NCBI GenBank assembly: GCA_017452405.1
Contig: JAFTMM010000084.1
Coordinates: 1 to 6,475, forward strand
DNA length: 6,475 nucleotides
Direction: 5' to 3'
Origin: Clostridia bacterium
GTDB taxonomy: Bacteria; Bacillota; Clostridia; Christensenellales; Pumilibacteraceae
The notes below the pieces were generated by a model. The model made no database searches, was not told the DNA's origin, and saw only the letters and a program-made list of their open reading frames with translations. Shown here piece by piece: positions 1 through 4,760 of the stretch. Each line of letters opens with the position of its first letter. The first letter of the stretch is position 1. The position numbers and the translations under genes are program-made.

Positions 1-632
1 AAGCCAGCCTTGCCGAAGAAACGGAAAAGAAAAAAGGCGAGCTTAGTTCAACCTACGACGAGGCAGTAGAAAGCTTTTCACAGGACGCTCTTAAGCGCGG
101 AATGGCACGCTCCAGCGTAGCGGTGAACGGCATAGCGTCGCTGGAAAAGAGCAGAGCGGAAGCGCTTAATCTCGCAGTGAAAGAAGCCGATTCCGAACTC
201 AAGGCTATTGACGAGGAGATAGCTTCGCTTGAAACGAGCAGGGCTAAGGCACTCGACGCGTTCAATATCGCGCATGCAGCGAAAGTGACGGAGAGAATAG
301 CGGAGCTTACCGAGGCGCGTGACGAAAAGGTAGCAGAAGTGCTGGAGTACAACAACAAGATGCTACAGCAGGAGATGCAGGACGCCTACGACAAGATGGC
401 TCTTGAAAGCGATCTGGAAACGGAGTACTTAAAACAGCTTCAGCTCAAAGAAGAGCTGGGTGAATCGGACGCAGCGCTTAGCGAAAAGAACAAAGCTAAG
501 TACGAAGCAGTACGCTCTTATCTTCTCGGCATGAGCGCAGAAGAGGCAAGAGAAGCGGTGAGATCGGACGCTCTGGTACGCGACTCGCTTACGGACTATT
601 ACTACTATAGACTGTATAACGAGTTCGTATAA
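1..632 (+). CDS. Coiled-coil protein, probably phage structural, 5' end cut by the window edge
   Basis: The reading frame is open from the left edge (first full codon at position 3) to TAA at 630-632, giving 209 visible residues. The Met at 102 is therefore internal and the true start lies outside the window. The visible part is almost entirely helical, rich in Ala, Glu, Lys and Ser and without Cys, with heptad-like spacing typical of a coiled coil. A 26-29 residue motif recurs three times, with copies beginning IASLEKSR (codons from 132), IASLETSR (from 219) and IAELTEAR (from 297). The segment ALKRGMARSSVA (about codons 30-41 of the visible part) resembles, from memory, a motif in uncharacterised tail or virion proteins of Firmicutes phages. 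The C-terminus is a Tyr-rich stretch (YYYYRLYNEF). It sits 11 nt before a holin-like gene, which supports a phage late-operon origin. The function is not recognised; the phage assignment is inference. Confidence 0.6.
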   Translation, partial: ASLAEETEKKKGELSSTYDEAVESFSQDALKRGMARSSVAVNGIASLEKSRAEALNLAVKEADSELKAIDEEIASLETSRAKALDAFNIAHAAKVTERIAELTEARDEKVAEVLEYNNKMLQQEMQDAYDKMALESDLETEYLKQLQLKEELGESDAALSEKNKAKYEAVRSYLLGMSAEEAREAVRSDALVRDSLTDYYYYRLYNEFV

Positions 633-639
633 AGGAGGG
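631..639 (+). promoter_or_regulatory. Strong ribosome binding site of the holin-like gene
   Basis: AAAGGAGGG overlaps the stop codon of the upstream coiled-coil gene and lies 4 nt before ATG 644. This near-perfect Shine-Dalgarno sequence fixes the start and implies co-translation of the two genes from one mRNA. Confidence 0.85.
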
Positions 640-643
640 CGGA

Positions 644-892
644 ATGAAGTTCACGAAGAAATGCTTTATAGCGCTCGGCTCGTTCGTAGTGCTTATGCTA
701 CAGGCGTTCGGACTGAAGTTCGACCTGCCGGTAGTGAACGAAGCCATAGCGAGCGTAGCGTCATTGCTCGTAATGCTCGGAATCATATCCGACTCTAAGT
801 CCAAGGCAGAAGACACGTCAACGAAAACTCTCGAAGAGGAAAAAGAAGCGGACGAAGATTCTACCGAGGATAACGAGGAGGAGACCGAGTAA
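644..892 (+). CDS. Small phage holin-like membrane protein (phi LC3-type)
   Basis: The predicted protein has 82 residues: a short basic N-terminus (MKFTKK), a first hydrophobic helix at about residues 7-24, a short loop with FDLP, a second hydrophobic helix at about 33-48 (IASVASLLVMLGII), then a highly charged, mostly acidic tail from residue 50 to the end. Size, two-helix topology and the order of features fit the phi LC3/Phage_holin_1 type. In that family the second helix runs into an Asp-containing DPTTKG-like segment; here the equivalent is SDSKSKAED, so the signature is degenerate. Holins insert in the cytoplasmic membrane and release endolysin at the end of the phage cycle. The start is fixed by a strong ribosome binding site. 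No endolysin gene follows within the window; it could lie to the left or be absent. An alternative is a phage-derived small membrane protein with another role. Confidence 0.6.
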   Translation: MKFTKKCFIALGSFVVLMLQAFGLKFDLPVVNEAIASVASLLVMLGIISDSKSKAEDTSTKTLEEEKEADEDSTEDNEEETE

Positions 893-904
893 GCAGACGG
901 AAAG

Positions 905-944
905 GGGTAAAAGGCGTAGACGGATAACGCCTACGCCTTAACCC
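905..944 (+). terminator. Hairpin after the phage-like genes, terminator-like but without a U tract
   Basis: The arms AAGGCGTAG (911-919) and CTACGCCTT (931-939) pair perfectly over 9 bp. The stem extends outward through a small internal loop by GGGT (905-908) with ACCC (941-944). It starts 13 nt after the holin stop codon, where a transcript would be expected to end. No T-run follows on either side, so classic intrinsic termination is uncertain; it could instead protect the 3' end. Confidence 0.45.
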
Positions 945-950
945 GCTTAT

Positions 951-998
951 GGAAGATACTTCGACTGCGAGCTTAACGCTCTCCGCTCAGTATGACTT
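951..998. repeat. REP-like palindromic element
   Basis: This is a nested imperfect palindrome: ATACT (956-960) with AGTAT (989-993), ACTG (964-967) with CAGT (988-991, in competition with the outer pair), and GAGC (969-972) with GCTC (978-981). The overall pattern (gaagat-cttcgact-...-cgctcag-atgac) resembles, from memory, the short palindromic repeats scattered between genes in many bacterial genomes. Only one copy lies in the window, so repeat status needs the rest of the genome. Confidence 0.4.
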
Positions 999-1000
999 AA

Positions 1001-1036
1001 TATATGCTTCGCAATGAATTGCAAGCTATGCTTGCA
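1001..1036. repeat. Short palindromic intergenic element
   Basis: A perfect 7-bp hairpin TGCAAGC (1020-1026) / GCTTGCA (1030-1036) has a 3-nt loop. It is preceded by an overlapping alternative pairing GCAAT (1011-1015) / ATTGC (1018-1022). Together with the neighbouring REP-like palindrome it makes this a cluster of intergenic palindromes. No T-run follows, so it is not an intrinsic terminator. Confidence 0.35.
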
Positions 1037-1082
1037 TTTCGGATAAATTAATCAATAATGACGCGTTAAAAGGTACCATGCA

Positions 1083-1088
1083 TATAAT
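1083..1088 (+). promoter_or_regulatory. -10 box of RNA element A
   Basis: A perfect TATAAT lies 13 nt before the conserved CATAATAAGATTACGAA segment, implying a transcript start near 1095. The -35 region is weak: ATGACG at 1058-1063 with 19-nt spacing. The -10 match and the equivalent placement of an AT-rich box before element B support it; the poor -35 lowers confidence. Confidence 0.4.
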
Positions 1089-1094
1089 CTCAAA

Positions 1095-1235
1095 CCGTGC
1101 GCATAATAAGATTACGAAGTAAGATTGCGAATGAAAATTTACGTACATGCTTAAGTGTACACGTATTCATCTAATCAATCTCATTTCGGCTAACGGATAC
1201 GCAAGGCTTAATTCGCTTTGCGTATCTTTTCTTTT
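1095..1235 (+). ncRNA. Structured RNA element A (candidate small RNA or leader)
   Basis: The element has three parts. A 17-nt segment CATAATAAGATTACGAA (1102-1118) is identical in element B. A long irregular hairpin pairs TTACGAAGTAAGATTG (1112-1127) with 1176-1193, with one G-U pair, one A-C mismatch and a 2-nt bulge. Inside it ATGAA (1131-1135) pairs with TTCAT (1166-1170), and TACGTACA (1140-1147) pairs with 1156-1165 with a 2-nt bulge. A separate intrinsic terminator follows. Compared with element B, pair A1122-T1181 is replaced by C1338-G1404 and the ninth terminator pair A1204-T1218 by G1435-C1453, so pairing is kept while sequence changes. This suggests selection on RNA structure. I do not recognise a known family: it lacks T-box motifs, and a separate terminator hairpin is unlike 6S RNA. 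The exact ends are estimates. Confidence 0.5.
1196..1235 (+). terminator. Intrinsic terminator of RNA element A
   Basis: A 12-bp stem pairs GATACGCAAGGC (1196-1207) with GCTTTGCGTATC (1215-1226), with one G-U pair and a 7-nt loop. It is followed by TTTTCTTTT (1227-1235), a textbook rho-independent terminator on the + strand. Confidence 0.85.
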
Positions 1236-1296
1236 CGACGCATAATTGGAAAACTTTGCCTAAAATTTTTTTATAAAAACTCTCATTGAATACGCA

Positions 1297-1302
1297 TATT
1301 AA
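1297..1302 (+). promoter_or_regulatory. Weak -10-like box of RNA element B
   Basis: TATTAA (inside GCATATTAAA) sits 20 nt before the conserved 17-nt segment of element B. The TATAAT of element A sits 19 nt before its copy, also within a GCATAT context. No recognisable -35 is present. The support is positional equivalence rather than strength. Confidence 0.25.
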
Positions 1303-1308
1303 AGCATG

Positions 1309-1467
1309 GAGCTACTCATAATAAGATTACGAAATAACGATTGTCAAATGAATCTTTTCGGACCGCTTGAAGCAAGCGTTTAATTTTAGGTCATTCCCCA
1401 ATCGTTAAATTTCGTAAATATATTCAGATACGCAGAGCTTGATTTAAAAGCACTGCGTATCTTTTTT
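1309..1467 (+). ncRNA. Structured RNA element B (diverged copy of A, directly before ddl)
   Basis: It begins with the same CATAATAAGATTACGAA segment (1317-1333). A 17-bp stem, with a 2-nt bulge at 1407-1408, pairs TTACGAAATAACGATTG (1327-1343) with 1399-1417. Inside it GACC (1361-1364) pairs with GGTC (1389-1392), and an apical hairpin CGCTTG (1365-1370 region) pairs with CAAGCG (1373-1378). An intrinsic terminator follows. The inner loops differ from A almost completely while the outer stem, the 5' segment and the terminator stem are retained. The terminator ends 47 nt before the ddl start, so B could be a free small RNA or a leader that attenuates ddl. I see no aptamer I can name. The ends are estimates. 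Confidence 0.5.
1427..1467 (+). terminator. Intrinsic terminator of RNA element B, upstream of ddl
   Basis: A 9-bp stem pairs GATACGCAG (1427-1435) with CTGCGTATC (1453-1461). After one A-A mismatch it continues as GCTT (1437-1440) with AAAG/GC (1448-1451). It is followed by six T residues (1462-1467). Unless ddl has its own promoter in the 47 nt beyond, this terminator would control transcription entering ddl. Confidence 0.85.
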
Positions 1468-1500
1468 CACCCTTTTTGCCCTTTCGTCATATATATTTTC

Positions 1501-1510
1501 GGAAGGGAGG
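1501..1510 (+). promoter_or_regulatory. Ribosome binding site that decides the ddl start
   Basis: GGAAGGGAGG ends 4 nt before ATG 1515. It selects this ATG over an in-frame TTG at 1476, which has no Shine-Dalgarno sequence and would place non-conserved residues before the conserved N-terminal IFGGKS motif. A weak -10-like TATATA (1490-1495) lies just upstream; its -35 match is poor. Confidence 0.8.
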
Positions 1511-1514
1511 TTTT

Positions 1515-2600
1515 ATGTCAATAGCGATAATTTTCGGAGGGAAGTCCTGCGAGCACGACGTTAGCGTAGTAACGGGCGTTCAGCTTCTTAACGCCGTAAA
1601 AAAGCTCAATCCGTTCCCGATATATATCGACCGCGAGGGTGTGTGGCGGACGGGTAGGGAACTATTTGACGTAAGCGCCGTGAAGAAATCGCATCGGCTG
1701 AAAAGGATATATCCGCGTCCAGGGGATAATGGCGTGTATAATGCGAGAGGCAAGCGTATAACAACACTTGACGTAGCGGTACTTTGCTGTCACGGCGCAG
1801 GTGGCGAAGACGGCTGTCTGCAAGGACTACTCGAACTGTGCGGAGTTCCGTACACGGGATCGGGCGTGCTTGAAAGCGCGCTGTGCATGAATAAAGCCGA
1901 GTTCAAGCGCGTAGCCAAAGCCGAGGGATTTCCGACCGCGCCGTATACCGTTTTTACGCGCAAGGAGTTTAACGAAAACATCTACGCCGTAGCCGACCGA
2001 CTCAATTCTATCGGCTATCCGTTCATCATAAAACCGTCTAATCTCGGCTCGTCCATAGGTATAGGCGTTGCGCGAACGGAAGCAGAACTTGTCGAGGTAA
2101 CGCGTGATGCTTTCGCCTTTGACAATACGGTAGTAGCCGAAAAACTGCTCACGTCCTTTCGAGAGCTTAACTGCGCTGCGCTGGGTGACGAGAGGGGCGT
2201 AACCGTATCCGAGGTGGAAGAACCAATAGGCTGGAAGGAGTTCTTGTCCTTCGAGGACAAATATGCAGGAGGTGGTAAAGAGCTTTCGCGACGTAGACTC
2301 CCTGCGGAAATACCGGACGACGTTGCGGAAAAAGTTCGCGCGCTGACCGAAAAAGCCTTCCGCGCGTTTTCGCTATCCGGCGTAGTCCGTATAGACTATA
2401 TGCTGACGGCAAACGGCGAGCTGTACTTAAACGAGATTAACACACTGCCCGGTTCGATGGCGTCATACTTCTTCCGTAGGTTGGGCATGCGTGAAACGGA
2501 CTTAGTGGAGAAGCTTGCGGACGTAGCGCTCTACCGCCACAAACAAAAGGCAAGACTGACTTATTCTTACACTTCACCCGTGCTGGGTAGTAAGGGGTAA
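1515..2600 (+). CDS. ddl: D-alanine--D-alanine ligase (ATP-grasp)
   Basis: The 361-residue protein catalyses ATP-dependent joining of two D-alanines in the cytoplasm for peptidoglycan precursor synthesis. N-terminal IFGGKSCEHDVS (about 6-17) carries the conserved Glu13. CHGAGGEDGCLQG (92-104) and VPYTGSGV (111-118) are family motifs. IIKPSNLGSSIG (171-182) is the ATP-grasp glycine-rich loop. VRIDYM (291-296) and NEINTLPG (306-313) give the Mg-binding Asp294, Glu307 and Asn309. The omega-loop region has Lys249-Tyr250, the tyrosine type of D-Ala-D-Ala ligases rather than the His of VanA-type D-Ala-D-Lac ligases. After NTLPG the sequence reads SMASYFF instead of the common FTxxSMYP, and the C-terminus has YSYTSPVL; both recall, from memory, a divergent Clostridia Ddl subfamily. 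The gene is complete. Its substrate preference is inferred. It follows structured RNA element B and its terminator. Confidence 0.9.
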   Translation: MSIAIIFGGKSCEHDVSVVTGVQLLNAVKKLNPFPIYIDREGVWRTGRELFDVSAVKKSHRLKRIYPRPGDNGVYNARGKRITTLDVAVLCCHGAGGEDGCLQGLLELCGVPYTGSGVLESALCMNKAEFKRVAKAEGFPTAPYTVFTRKEFNENIYAVADRLNSIGYPFIIKPSNLGSSIGIGVARTEAELVEVTRDAFAFDNTVVAEKLLTSFRELNCAALGDERGVTVSEVEEPIGWKEFLSFEDKYAGGGKELSRRRLPAEIPDDVAEKVRALTEKAFRAFSLSGVVRIDYMLTANGELYLNEINTLPGSMASYFFRRLGMRETDLVEKLADVALYRHKQKARLTYSYTSPVLGSKG

Positions 2601-2609
2601 TTACGCCCT
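2593..2609 (+). other. Small hairpin over the ddl stop codon
   Basis: AGGG (2593-2596) pairs with CCCT (2606-2609) around the 8-nt palindrome GTAATTAC (2597-2604). No T-run follows, so it is at most a weak terminator; some read-through into the next gene is possible. Confidence 0.25.
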
Positions 2610-2616
2610 AAAACGA

Positions 2617-2645
2617 TTGACCTTAACCTGCTCTTATGCTATAAT
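2617..2645 (+). promoter_or_regulatory. Strong sigma-A promoter of icd
   Basis: The -35 TTGACC (2617-2622) and -10 TATAAT (2640-2645) are separated by exactly 17 nt, with an extended -10 TGC (2637-2639). Transcription should start near 2652, leaving a leader of about 30 nt before ATG 2682. Confidence 0.88.
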
Positions 2646-2681
2646 ATTTCGGAAAATAAACTTTCCTGAGCGGAGGAAATT

Positions 2682-3884
2682 ATGGCAAAGATAACTTACG
2701 AAAAGCCCATCGTTGAAATGCAGGGCGACGAAATGACGCGTATTCTATGGGACTGGATTAAGGAAATACTGATTGAGCCCAAAGTAGAGCTTAATACCGA
2801 ATTTTACGACCTCGGACTCACTCACCGTGACGAAACGGACGACCTCGTAACCAAAGAAGCAGGCGAGGCAATCAAGCGTCTTGGCGTAGGCGTTAAGTGC
2901 GCTACCATCACGCCCAACAACCAGCGCATGGAGGAATACGGCTTAAAGCGCCTTTATCCCTCTCCCAACGGCACTATAAGAGCGATTCTCGACGGAACGG
3001 TTTTCCGCACACCCATTCTCATTAAGGGCATAACGCCGTACATTCCGACCTGGACTCAGCCTATTACTATAGCGCGTCACGCTTACGGCGACGTGTATAA
3101 GGCTACCGACGTGCGCGTAGAGGACGTTGCGAAAGCCGAACTTCTCGTAACTAAGGCAGACGGAAGCGAAGCGAAATATCCCGTGCATGACTTCAAGGGC
3201 GCAGGCGTGCTTCAAGGTATGCACAATACGGATAAGTCTATTGACGCGTTCGCGCATTCGTGCTTTAACTTTGCGCTTTCGGCTAAGCAGGATTTGTGGC
3301 TGGGAACGAAGGACACAATTTCCAAAGTGTACGACGGACGTTTTAAAGCGATATTTGCAGAAGTCTACGAAAAAGAGTTCAAAGAAGCGTACGAAAAGGC
3401 GGGCATTAAATACGAATACACGCTTATCGACGACTGCGTAGCGCGCGTAGTGCGCAGTAACGGTGGAATGGTATGGGCTTGCAAGAACTACGACGGAGAC
3501 GTTATGAGCGATATGCTTGCAACTGCATTCGGTTCGCTTGCCATGATGAGTAGCGTGCTCGTTTCTCCCGACGGAAACTATGAATACGAAGCGGCTCACG
3601 GAACGGTAACCAGACATTATTACAAGTATCGCGCAGGCGAGGAGACCTCCACAAACTCCGTAGCGACCATATTCGCGTGGAGCGGTGCGCTCAGAAAGCG
3701 CGGAGAGAGTGAAAATAACGCTGAGCTTATAAAGTTCGCCGACGACCTAGAAAGAGCAACGCTGACGACTATCGAGAGCGGATACATGACCGGCGACCTT
3801 GCTATCATCTTCAAAGCAGACGGCATAACGCCTAAAAAACTCAACTCACGTGATTTCTTAAAAGCGATAGCAAGCAATATGTAA
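2682..3884 (+). CDS. icd: NADP-dependent isocitrate dehydrogenase, eukaryotic (IDH1-like) type
   Basis: The enzyme oxidatively decarboxylates isocitrate to 2-oxoglutarate with NADP+ (EC 1.1.1.42), supplying NADPH and the carbon skeleton for glutamate. The 400-residue protein follows human IDH1 throughout, not the E. coli Icd type. Landmarks are VEMQGDEMTR (11-20), KCATITP (72-78), SPNGTIR (94-100) with substrate-binding Arg100, Arg109 and Arg132 (in ARHAYGD), YDGRFK (217-222), LIDD (248-251), CKNYDGDVMSD (267-277) with metal-binding Asp273 and Asp277, and HGTVTRH (306-312) for NADP. These correspond to known IDH1 active-site residues, so it should be active. GGAGGA at 2672-2677, 4 nt before ATG, fixes the start. 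It is a single-gene unit with its own strong promoter and a 3' hairpin. No citrate synthase or aconitase gene is adjacent. Confidence 0.96.
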   Translation: MAKITYEKPIVEMQGDEMTRILWDWIKEILIEPKVELNTEFYDLGLTHRDETDDLVTKEAGEAIKRLGVGVKCATITPNNQRMEEYGLKRLYPSPNGTIRAILDGTVFRTPILIKGITPYIPTWTQPITIARHAYGDVYKATDVRVEDVAKAELLVTKADGSEAKYPVHDFKGAGVLQGMHNTDKSIDAFAHSCFNFALSAKQDLWLGTKDTISKVYDGRFKAIFAEVYEKEFKEAYEKAGIKYEYTLIDDCVARVVRSNGGMVWACKNYDGDVMSDMLATAFGSLAMMSSVLVSPDGNYEYEAAHGTVTRHYYKYRAGEETSTNSVATIFAWSGALRKRGESENNAELIKFADDLERATLTTIESGYMTGDLAIIFKADGITPKKLNSRDFLKAIASNM

Positions 3885-3894
3885 TTGCGATTAA

Positions 3895-3927
3895 TTGCCT
3901 CCGAAGTTTACGTGACTTCGGAGGCAA
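3895..3927 (+). terminator. Hairpin terminator after icd
   Basis: A perfect 13-bp stem pairs TTGCCTCCGAAGT (3895-3907) with ACTTCGGAGGCAA (3915-3927) around a 7-nt loop, starting 10 nt after the icd stop. The T-rich stretch (ATATTTTTTAC) comes only about 14 nt later, so termination may be incomplete; the stem itself is very stable. Confidence 0.7.
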
Positions 3928-3981
3928 AACTATTGTTAAATATTTTTTACAATATTTTAATGTTTTTTTGACCAAAACATA

Positions 3982-4010
3982 GTGACAAAAAGCAAAAAGA
4001 GTGATACAAT
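3982..4010 (+). promoter_or_regulatory. Promoter of the PHP/radical SAM operon, placing the start at the ATG
   Basis: The -35 GTGACA (3982-3987, 5 of 6 matches) and -10 TACAAT (4005-4010, 5 of 6) have a 17-nt spacer and an extended -10 TGA (4002-4004). The predicted transcript start, 7 nt after the -10, is 4017, the A of the ATG. The operon mRNA would therefore be leaderless or nearly so. Confidence 0.78.
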
Positions 4011-4016
4011 ATAAGT

Positions 4017-4751
4017 ATGGCTTTCTGGGGAGATTATCACACTCATACGGTATACTCTCACGGGCGAGGCACGGTGGAAGAAAACGTGCTTGCCGCGCGC
4101 GCGAGGGGCTTAAAGGCAATCGCTCTTACCGATCACGGTATAAGCGGTTATCCGCAAAACCTTCATCCTGCCGATTTACCCGCCTTTCTCTCCGACGTAA
4201 AAGCTTCGCGTGAAGCTCACCCCGACGTGACCGTGCTTGCCGGCATAGAAGCCAACCTCGTTTCGCTTAAAGGTGACCTTGACTTGACCGAGGAGTGGCA
4301 GGATAAACTCGACCTTATAATCTGCGGTTTCCACGGCATACGAGTTCCCGATAGTTTGAGCGGAATACTCAACTTTTGGCTTCCCAATCTTTTCCCGACG
4401 AAGAACCTGCGTCGCCGTGTAATGAAAAACACCGACGCGTATATTAACGCAATGAGAAGGTTTCGCGTGAGTATAATTTCCCATCCGCTTCGTGAAATAC
4501 CCTGCGACCTGCGCGTTCTCGGCGAAGCAGCAAAAGAGTACGGCGTATATATAGAACTGAACAGCAAAAAATGTTTGTTCACGCCCAAAGACTTCGAGGT
4601 TTTGGCTAATACGGGTTGCCGTTTTATTTGCGACTCAGACGCGCACGAGCCCGAGCGCGTAGGCGACTTCTCGGCAGTCGAACTGTTCGAGGCGGCGGGG
4701 CTGGATAAATCGCTAATAGCCAACTGGGAAGCATTTCCCACGTTTAGATAA
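4017..4751 (+). CDS. PHP-domain metal-dependent phosphoesterase (YcdX-like)
   Basis: The 244-residue protein consists of a single PHP domain. All nine ligands expected for a trinuclear metal site, as in E. coli YcdX, are visible: His8 and His10 (DYHTHT), His15 (YSHG), His40 (LTDHG), Glu78 (GIEANL), His106 (CGFHG), His156 (ISHP), and Asp208 and His210 (SDAHEP). It is therefore predicted to be a cytoplasmic Zn- or Mn-dependent phosphatase or phosphodiesterase; the substrate is unknown, and histidinol phosphatase is less likely without his genes nearby. An in-frame TGA at 4002 rules out an upstream start, and HTH begins at residue 8, so ATG 4017 is the only sensible start. No Shine-Dalgarno sequence precedes it and the promoter -10 ends 6 nt before it. 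The radical SAM gene follows after 9 nt, so the two are probably co-transcribed. Confidence 0.9.
   Translation: MAFWGDYHTHTVYSHGRGTVEENVLAARARGLKAIALTDHGISGYPQNLHPADLPAFLSDVKASREAHPDVTVLAGIEANLVSLKGDLDLTEEWQDKLDLIICGFHGIRVPDSLSGILNFWLPNLFPTKNLRRRVMKNTDAYINAMRRFRVSIISHPLREIPCDLRVLGEAAKEYGVYIELNSKKCLFTPKDFEVLANTGCRFICDSDAHEPERVGDFSAVELFEAAGLDKSLIANWEAFPTFR
4725..4740 (+). other. Small hairpin at the PHP/radical SAM junction
   Basis: TGGGAA (4725-4730) pairs perfectly with TTCCCA (4735-4740) around a 4-nt loop within the last codons of the PHP gene. A T-rich stretch ends at 4756. It may act as a weak attenuator or influence coupling to the next gene; the stem is short. Confidence 0.3.
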
Positions 4752-4760
4752 TTTTTGCAA

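Larger units (their letters stand above)
893..1514. other. 622-bp intergenic region with palindromes and two tandem RNA-like elements
   Basis: I find no protein gene here on either strand with a plausible start, ribosome binding site and composition. The region is more AT-rich than the flanking genes. In order it holds a hairpin (905-944), two palindromes (951-1036), the first structured element with terminator (about 1095-1235), an AT-rich spacer (1236-1296), the second structured element with terminator (1309-1467), and the ribosome binding site of ddl. Confidence 0.7.

Noticed and set aside
102..632. Start of the coiled-coil gene at ATG 102
   Set aside because: The same frame is open without a stop to the left edge and the upstream codons encode similar coiled-coil sequence; ATG 102 also lacks a ribosome binding site.
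1102..1333. Two copies of a 17-nt repeat as a CRISPR remnant or phage attachment sites
   Set aside because: Only two copies 215 bp apart, each embedded in a longer paralogous structure with its own terminator; there is no cas gene or integrase in the window.
1476..1514. Upstream TTG start for ddl
   Set aside because: No Shine-Dalgarno sequence there, and the added residues precede the conserved family N-terminus, whereas ATG 1515 has a strong site.
893..1514. tRNA, T-box or 6S RNA in the intergenic region
   Set aside because: No cloverleaf or TTCRANNC motif, no T-box AGGGTGG-type motif, and the rod-plus-terminator layout does not fit 6S RNA.
2943..3617. 224-codon open frame on the minus strand inside icd
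   Set aside because: It lies wholly antisense to an unmistakable IDH1-like gene and encodes an unrecognisable Cys/His/Arg-rich composition; a frame shadow.
4001..4213. GTG-initiated frame overlapping the PHP start
   Set aside because: It is in a different frame from the PHP motifs and overlaps the -10 box; its product has no recognisable features.
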